Of a stretch of DNA of 11,583 nucleotides, positions 6,439 to 11,583 are shown in pieces; the stretch's first letter is position 1, and every line of letters begins with the position of its first letter. Made by a program: the position numbers and the translations under genes. The notes beneath the pieces are model-generated. The model ran no database searches. It had not been told where the DNA came from and was given only the letters and a program-made list of their open reading frames with translations. The DNA comes from an uncultured Roseiflexaceae bacterium (GTDB lineage Bacteria; Chloroflexota; Chloroflexia; Chloroflexales; Roseiflexaceae): positions 1 through 11,583 of the forward strand of contig CALJIC010000029.1 in the NCBI GenBank assembly GCA_937974195.1. Direction: 5' to 3'.

Positions 6439-6600
6439 TCCTTCCGGCAGAAGGCAACCCTGGACAGCCGGCGGCCGCCGCCCTCCCTGCAGCCCTCCTG
6501 CCGGCGGGAAGCTGCCCCGACTACCTGCGCTCTCCTCCCGGAGGAAGGCTACCCTGGACGGCCTGTGGCCTCCGAACCTCCCCGAGCCTGCCACACATCC
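6439..6600. repeat. Diverged intergenic repeats related to those at 1-288
   Basis: A 31-bp element occurs at 6439-6469 and again at 6533-6563 (26 of 31 positions identical: TCCTYCCGG..GAAGGCNACCCTGGACRGCC). A shorter degenerate copy is at 6496-6518. The segment 6556-6597 (GGACGGCCTG, then CCTCC, ACCTCCC and CCACACA) resembles the start of the first repeat unit in order and spacing (8-52). I see no gene between 6434 and 6640. Confidence 0.65.
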
Positions 6601-6641
6601 CAACGGTCGGCACGACCATGTCGGTTCTGCTGGGGTGTTCC

Positions 6642-6691
6642 AAAAACGGAGGCGCAGCCGGCGCGGGGAGTCCCTTCGCGCCGGCTGCGCC
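6642..6691 (-). terminator. Intrinsic terminator of the giant surface-protein gene
   Basis: A perfect 15-bp inverted repeat (6651-6665 with 6677-6691; GGCGCAGCCGGCGCG arm) has an 11-nt loop. On the minus strand it is followed by TCCG and a TTTTT run (complement of 6642-6646). It begins about 20 bp after the stop codon at 6713-6715, where the terminator of that gene should be. Confidence 0.85.
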
Positions 6692-6712
6692 CTCGCTGCC
6701 CTCTGAATGCTG

Positions 6713-9700
6713 CTACCGCGACGGCCGCGGCGGCAGGCCGCCGTCCGCGGCGCCGCGCCCCGCCACGCCGGAGGCGGCCGCGAGCGCGCTTTGGGGTGCG
6801 CCCACGACCATGCCGGCGATGTTGTTGTACGCGCCGCCGCGCTGCTCGTGGCCCTCGTACACCACGCCGTAGCTCGTCGCGGCGTTGGCCGAGTCCACCT
6901 GCGCGTAGAGCTGCGTCCCGCCCGCGAGCGCCGCGGGCAGATCGCTCAGCTCCGGCCGGTAGAAGGCGTCCCCGACCGCCAGCGTCAGCGCCTCGCCCGG
7001 GCCGAGCGGCAGCGCCGCCCCGGTCACGCCCCACGCCGCGCCCAGGCCGCCGAGCATCTGCCAGGTCTGGTTCACGCCCGTCGGGGCGCGCTGCGGGCTG
7101 ATGTAGAGGTCGACCCAGAACGGCTGCGATACCGCCTCCGTCCCCTGGTTGCGGATCGTCACGGCGATGCCGGAGCCGGTGACCTGGATCTGCTCGACGA
7201 CCAGGTCCGGCGCGCCCGGCTGCACGAGGAGCGGCAGGAAGATCACCCGCGCGACCGGGGTGACGGTCGGATCTGCCATGCCCGGCACGTCCGGGTCGTC
7301 GCTCAGCACCGCCGCGACGTTCGACCCGGCCACGCTGGCCTGCGCGGCGAGCTGCGCCACCCCGACCGGCAGCAGGTCAGCGACGGTCACGTCGAAGGTG
7401 ACGCGCACCGTCTTGCCGGCCGGCAGCGTGCCGATCGGGATCGTCACCGTCGCCGCAGGCGCGGCCGCCAGGTGCGCGTCGGGTACCGGCGCGCGGCGTG
7501 CGCCGGCCGGCAGGGTGTTGGCCATGAGCGCGTGGGGCTGGCTGCCGGCCGGCAGATCCCCGCGCCCGAGGACGTGCCCGAGCTCGTGCGCCACCACCGT
7601 CAGCAGGTCCATCCGGCCGTACGCCGGGCTCCCGGCGGCCGCGCGCCGCTCGTCGCCCACGCGCCCGGCGGCGAACTCCGCGTCGTCGTCGGGCGTCGCG
7701 TCCACGAACCAGCCCCAGCCCGCAGCGTCGCGGTCCAGCGTCACGCTGCCCCTGTTCAGGTCAGCCGCAGCCAGCCGCCCGCCCTTCAGGTCGCCGACCT
7801 GGAGCGTGACGCCGCGCAGCCGGGCCAGGTCGGCCGCCGGGAGGCCGGTCGCGGCCCAGCGGTCGACCGCCGCGGCGGCGAGCGAGTCGAGCTGCGCCTG
7901 CGTCAGCTGCGCCTCGGCCACGCCCGCGCCCTCGCCGCCGGCCGCCAGCAGCGGCGCGACCGGCGTGTCGCAGTCGCCGGCGGTGTAGTTGACGGCGATC
8001 TCCGGCGGCATGGCCGGCTCGACATACACACCCGCGCCGGCGCCATTCGTGTCCTTGCCGGCCACGTACCCCTCGACCTGTGAGGCCGTCGCACCGCTCG
8101 GCGGCGTCAGGCCCTGGATGTCGAACTCCGTCCCGGCGTACTGCTCCAGGTACTGGTCGGCGATCGCGCCCTTGGTCCCAGAAACATCCACGGCGATGTT
8201 GTTGTTCGCCAGGTTCACGCACAGCCGGCTGTTCTCGCCCGATGTCCCGTTGCCAGCGTGCATGCCGATACCGGCGTAGGGCTCGGGCCCCGTGCCCTCG
8301 CTGATCGTATTGCCGGTGATCGTCGCGTTCACGTTCGTGCCCACGCCGCCGCGCGACTGGACGTCGATCCCAACCAGGCCGAACCGGGAGATCGTGTTGT
8401 TGGCGATCTCGACCGTGATGCTCCCCGAGCCCTCTGCCACCACCCAGATCGCGTGCGCCAGAGAGCCGGTGGTGGACTGGACGTCCGAGTTGTCCCTGAC
8501 CCACCCCTGCAGCAGCGAGCCCGCGCCGCCGTTGTTGGCGATGTTGATCGCGGTGAGCTGGGCGGAGATGATCGGGTTGTTGGAGATGTTGAAGGTGACG
8601 TCGCCGTTCCCGCCGGACGAGACGTTCACGCCGACACCGTTACCGGCGACGGTGTTGCCGGTGAAGGTGAAGTCGTGCACCACGCCATCGCCCTCGACGT
8701 TCACCCGGACACCCTCAGAGCGGTTGTTCTGGAAGGTGCTGCCGGTGACGCTGACCGTGTTCACCACGCCGTTCCCGCCCGGCGGCAGGTTGATGAAGAA
8801 ACCGTCCTCCCCGTTGAGGCTCGCTTTCGTGTCATTGAAGGTGCTGTCCGTGACCGTGAGGCTGTTCAGGGTGCCGGAGGAGATGTCGATCCGCACGTTG
8901 AACGAGTGCGAGCCGCTCACCGTGCTGTTGGTGATCGCGGCGTCGCCCAGCAGGCCGGTGAGCTCCACGCCGCTCTCGCCCACCGCGTCGCCGTTGTTCA
9001 GCACCTGGCTGCGGTTCAGCGTGAAGCCGGTCACGTTCACGCCTCGGATACCGTCATCCCTGCCGTCGACGATCTTCATGAAGTTCAGGCTGACGTTGGT
9101 GACGTTGTTCAGCGACACCCCGGCGCCGGTGCTCTGCTGGATGACGCCGCCGGAGCCGTCGGTCGACCCGACGCCGCTGATGGTGAATCCGCCGCTGCCG
9201 GTGTTGCTCAGCACGATGCCGTTGGGGGCGCCGTTCGTGCTGACGCTGCGGAACGTCACGCCGCCCGGCCCAATGGTGGTGTTGGAGATGTTCACCCCCG
9301 TGCCAGTCCTGGTGGTGATGGTGTTGCTCGCGCCGGTCACGGTTACCGTGCCGCTGTTCGTCGCGGTGAAGGCGGCGTTCCCGCCGGTGTCGAGATTCAC
9401 GCCGCCGGTGAAGACGAAGCTGGCGCCGGGGTTGTTGTTCAGGTACACGCCGGTGCCGTCGCCGTCGATCGTGTTGCTGAACGTCACCGTGCCGCCGCTC
9501 TTGTTGACGATGCGGACCTGGCGGCCGCCGACGTTCAGGATCGCGCCGCTGTAGCTGATCGATAGGTCGCCGCCGTCCACCGTGAAGGCGTCGGACGTGG
9601 CGCCGCTGAGCGTGCCGCCGCCCAGCACAAGCGTATCGCCGGCATTCACCGAATTGACGTCGACCAGCCTGATGTTGTTCATCCCGCCGCTCGACGTGAC

Positions 9701-11583
9701 GCCGGCGAACTCCGCGTCCAGCTTCCCGGTCGACAAGTTGAGCGCCTGCGCCGTGCGGTTGATCAGCACGTCGCGCACCTTGAGCGTTCCGAAGTTCGAC
9801 CCATTGATGCCGATGCCGGCCGAGCCGCCTAGCGTCACCCCACGGATGTCGTTGTCGGTGGCGAGCGTGATCAGATTGCCGGATGTGTTCGCAAGCACCG
9901 GCGCCGTGCCCTGACCGGGCATGGCCGGCTGGAACTGATGGAGCGTGACCCCGTAGTCGCTCAGCGCCGCCGCCAGGCTGTGGCCCTGGCCGATCAGCCG
10001 CTGGCCGGCCTCCAGCACGATGTTGCCGTCGTAGCTGCCGCTGTAGATGAAGATGAAATCGTCTTGGTCGTCTAGGTCGAACTCGCCGAGATTGTCCAGG
10101 CTGGGGTACGGCCTGTGGAAGCGGCCGTCACCCGCGCCGGGCGCGCTGGCGTCCACGAACCAGATCACTTCCTCCACCGTGATCTGCACCCGCGCCGTGT
10201 CCAGGCCGCCTGGGCTGGTGAGCTGGTAGTAGAACTCATCGGTGCCCTCGAAGCCCGGCGCCGGCTCGTAGCGGAAGGCGCCGTTCGGCATCATCACCAC
10301 CAGGCCTAGATTAACGGTGGAGATCGCGTCCGTGCCGTTCGCCAGCGTGCTGTTGGCGGTCTCGAGCGTCGGGCCGAAGCGGATGTCGGTCAAGGTCATG
10401 AACTGGTCGTTCGCCTGCAAGTCCGACGCGCCGTCCGGCACCTGCAGCGGGATATTGCCGACGATCGGGCCGTAGCTGTCATCAGCGGCCACCGGCGGCG
10501 TGGAGAAGGTGAAGGTGTAGTCGGCCACCATCAGGTCCGGCGGGTCGCCGTTGTCGGCGTCGGCGATCTCTTCCGCCACGACGGTGACGGTGCAGGTGGC
10601 GCCTGCCGGCAGGCCGCCGTTCGGAACCAGCCCGACGCCGGTGGCGGGCGAGCTGGTGTTCAGCGTGAATGTCCGCGTCGAGCCGTGGCACTCCAGCGCG
10701 AACGAGGCTGCGCTGAAGGCGACGCTCTCGCTAAAAGTGATCGTGATCGGGCTCGTCAGCGTGACGCCGGTGGCGTTGTTCGCCGGGAGGGTGCTCGTCA
10801 CGCGCGGCGGCGAGTCCACCTCGAAGCTGAAGACGTAGTCCGCCGCCAATGTGTCCGGCGGATCGGCCGCGTCGGTGTCCGCCACTCTGGCGGCGTAGAT
10901 CGTCACGCTGCAGCTCTCGCCCACCGCGAAGTCGGCGCTCGGGTCGATCGTGTAGCTCTGCGGCCCGCCGCTCACCGTCACATCGCTCAGGCCGCGCGTG
11001 CCGCTCGTCGCGCAGGCGATCTGCAGCCACTCGCCGCTCACGCTCACGTCCTCGCTGAACGTGACCGTGATGCTGGCGTTCGTCGCCACGTTGGCGGCCC
11101 CGTCGCCCGGCGTCGTGCTCGTGACCTCCGGCGCAGCGTCCACCTCGAAGCTGAAGACGTAGTCCGCCACCAATGTGTCCGGCGGGTCGCCGGCGTCCAC
11201 ATCAGCCACCTGCGCGGCGTAGATCGTCACGGCACAGCTCTCGCCGGCCGCGAAGTCGGCGTTCGGGTCGATCGTGTAGCTCTGCGGCCCGCCGCTCACC
11301 GTCACATCGCTCAAGCCGCGCGTGCCGCTCGTCGCGCAGGCGATCTGCAGCCACTCGCCGCTCACGCTCACATCCTCGCTGAACGTGGCCGTGATGTTGG
11401 CGTCGGTCGTGACGCCGGCGGCGCCATGGGCCGGGGTGGTGCTCGTCACGCTCGGCGGCGAGTCCACCTCGAAGCTGAAGACGTAGTTCGCCGCCAGCGT
11501 GTCCGGCGGGTCGCCGGCGTCCACATCCGCCACCTGCGCGGCGTAGATCGTCACGCTGCAGCTCTCGCCGGCCGCGAAGTCGG
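6713..11583 (-). CDS. Giant modular extracellular protein: Ig-like repeats, beta-helix, metalloprotease-like and CARDB-like domains (5' partial)
   Basis: The frame stays open to the window edge, so the N-terminus is missing; 1622 residues are visible. Positions below count from the GTG codon at 11554. Residues up to ~353 are bacterial Ig-like (Big_5/SbsA-type) repeats of 108 residues with TFSEDVSVSGEWL and DYVFSFEVD signatures. Residues ~354-463 are a cadherin/VCBS-like module (GAFRYEPAPGFEGTDEFYY). Residues ~464-1140 form a right-handed beta-helix, opening with WFVDASAPGAGDGRFHRPYPSL and rich in GNTI/NNTI turns. Residues ~1205-1360 are metalloprotease-like with HELGHVLGRGD (1323-1333) and a downstream ALMANTLPAG. 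Residues 1437-1444 (VIFLPLLV) precede a CARDB-like domain (~1449-1560). No C-terminal anchor is seen. It is likely secreted or cell-surface and adhesive; function is inferred from architecture only. Confidence 0.9.
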   Translation of the reverse strand, partial: DFAAGESCSVTIYAAQVADVDAGDPPDTLAANYVFSFEVDSPPSVTSTTPAHGAAGVTTDANITATFSEDVSVSGEWLQIACATSGTRGLSDVTVSGGPQSYTIDPNADFAAGESCAVTIYAAQVADVDAGDPPDTLVADYVFSFEVDAAPEVTSTTPGDGAANVATNASITVTFSEDVSVSGEWLQIACATSGTRGLSDVTVSGGPQSYTIDPSADFAVGESCSVTIYAARVADTDAADPPDTLAADYVFSFEVDSPPRVTSTLPANNATGVTLTSPITITFSESVAFSAASFALECHGSTRTFTLNTSSPATGVGLVPNGGLPAGATCTVTVVAEEIADADNGDPPDLMVADYTFTFSTPPVAADDSYGPIVGNIPLQVPDGASDLQANDQFMTLTDIRFGPTLETANSTLANGTDAISTVNLGLVVMMPNGAFRYEPAPGFEGTDEFYYQLTSPGGLDTARVQITVEEVIWFVDASAPGAGDGRFHRPYPSLDNLGEFDLDDQDDFIFIYSGSYDGNIVLEAGQRLIGQGHSLAAALSDYGVTLHQFQPAMPGQGTAPVLANTSGNLITLATDNDIRGVTLGGSAGIGINGSNFGTLKVRDVLINRTAQALNLSTGKLDAEFAGVTSSGGMNNIRLVDVNSVNAGDTLVLGGGTLSGATSDAFTVDGGDLSISYSGAILNVGGRQVRIVNKSGGTVTFSNTIDGDGTGVYLNNNPGASFVFTGGVNLDTGGNAAFTATNSGTVTVTGASNTITTRTGTGVNISNTTIGPGGVTFRSVSTNGAPNGIVLSNTGSGGFTISGVGSTDGSGGVIQQSTGAGVSLNNVTNVSLNFMKIVDGRDDGIRGVNVTGFTLNRSQVLNNGDAVGESGVELTGLLGDAAITNSTVSGSHSFNVRIDISSGTLNSLTVTDSTFNDTKASLNGEDGFFINLPPGGNGVVNTVSVTGSTFQNNRSEGVRVNVEGDGVVHDFTFTGNTVAGNGVGVNVSSGGNGDVTFNISNNPIISAQLTAINIANNGGAGSLLQGWVRDNSDVQSTTGSLAHAIWVVAEGSGSITVEIANNTISRFGLVGIDVQSRGGVGTNVNATITGNTISEGTGPEPYAGIGMHAGNGTSGENSRLCVNLANNNIAVDVSGTKGAIADQYLEQYAGTEFDIQGLTPPSGATASQVEGYVAGKDTNGAGAGVYVEPAMPPEIAVNYTAGDCDTPVAPLLAAGGEGAGVAEAQLTQAQLDSLAAAAVDRWAATGLPAADLARLRGVTLQVGDLKGGRLAAADLNRGSVTLDRDAAGWGWFVDATPDDDAEFAAGRVGDERRAAAGSPAYGRMDLLTVVAHELGHVLGRGDLPAGSQPHALMANTLPAGARRAPVPDAHLAAAPAATVTIPIGTLPAGKTVRVTFDVTVADLLPVGVAQLAAQASVAGSNVAAVLSDDPDVPGMADPTVTPVARVIFLPLLVQPGAPDLVVEQIQVTGSGIAVTIRNQGTEAVSQPFWVDLYISPQRAPTGVNQTWQMLGGLGAAWGVTGAALPLGPGEALTLAVGDAFYRPELSDLPAALAGGTQLYAQVDSANAATSYGVVYEGHEQRGGAYNNIAGMVVGAPQSALAAASGVAGRGAADGGLPPRPSR
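7556..7588 (-). other. Zinc-metalloprotease motif HExxHxxGxxD in the giant protein
   Basis: The encoded HELGHVLGRGD gives two His ligands, the catalytic Glu, the metzincin-type Gly and an Asp where metzincins usually have a third His; snapalysin-type enzymes use Asp there. The preceding MDLLTVVA and following LMANTLPAG fit a protease core with a Met-turn-like segment. Whether it is active is unknown. Confidence 0.7.
10814..11583. repeat. 324-bp tandem repeats encoding near-identical Ig-like domains
   Basis: Two full units (10814-11137 and 11138-11461) and the beginning of a third (11462-11583) repeat with an exact 324-bp period (108 codons); for example, GAAGTCGGCG starts at 10928 and 11252, and the same phase recurs at 11576. 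Long stretches differ by only scattered bases, indicating recent duplication or ongoing homogenisation. A fourth, clearly diverged unit follows at about 10496-10813. More copies probably lie beyond the window. Confidence 0.93.

Noticed and set aside
6707..9565. Long plus-strand open frames opposite the giant gene
   Set aside because: Low-complexity composition and no motifs; they mirror the repetitive beta-helix coding sequence.
11552..11554. GTG as the start codon of the giant gene
   Set aside because: The frame is open to the window edge and the upstream codons continue the same Ig-repeat sequence (DFAAGESCS), so this is an internal valine.

Overview
The window is very GC-rich, with long overlapping open frames on both strands, and reads as a bacterial chromosome. 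Chloroflexota (perhaps a Roseiflexus/Kouleothrix/Herpetosiphon-type filament) is my best guess. The reasons are the deoC plus two-domain aldehyde dehydrogenase pairing, an 'IFLPLLV' segment in a giant secreted protein of a style common in that phylum, and abundant short intergenic repeats. No search was run, so the taxonomy is inference.

Layout. Positions 1-288 hold a degenerate tandem repeat with no gene. Positions 307-4720, all on the minus strand, form a probable four-gene operon read right to left: a small Rieske ferredoxin, deoxyribose-phosphate aldolase (deoC), an 804-residue ALDH16-type aldehyde dehydrogenase whose second domain has lost its catalytic residues, and a GNAT acetyltransferase that overlaps the dehydrogenase gene by 11 bp. 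A tRNA-Ser(GGA) lies divergently at 4835-4924 behind a clear sigma-70 promoter. It is followed by a hairpin terminator, flanked by A and T runs, that it shares with a convergent M24 metallopeptidase (4979-6157, minus). The peptidase promoter abuts a nine-unit 26-bp tandem array (6201-6433). Positions 6434-6650 hold more diverged repeats, some resembling those at 1-288, and then the terminator of the last gene. Positions 6713-11583 are the 3' portion of a very large minus-strand gene whose beginning is outside the window.

How the genes work together. DeoC splits 2-deoxyribose-5-phosphate into glyceraldehyde-3-phosphate and acetaldehyde, and the downstream dehydrogenase is a natural sink for the aldehyde, so the cassette looks like deoxyribose/deoxynucleoside salvage. 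What the ferredoxin and acetyltransferase do in it is not evident. The giant protein is modular: near-identical 108-residue Ig-like repeats, a cadherin-like module, a roughly 680-residue right-handed beta-helix, a metalloprotease-like domain with HExxHxxGxxD, and a CARDB-like C-terminal module. It is most likely an extracellular or surface protein and appears unrelated to the metabolic operon.
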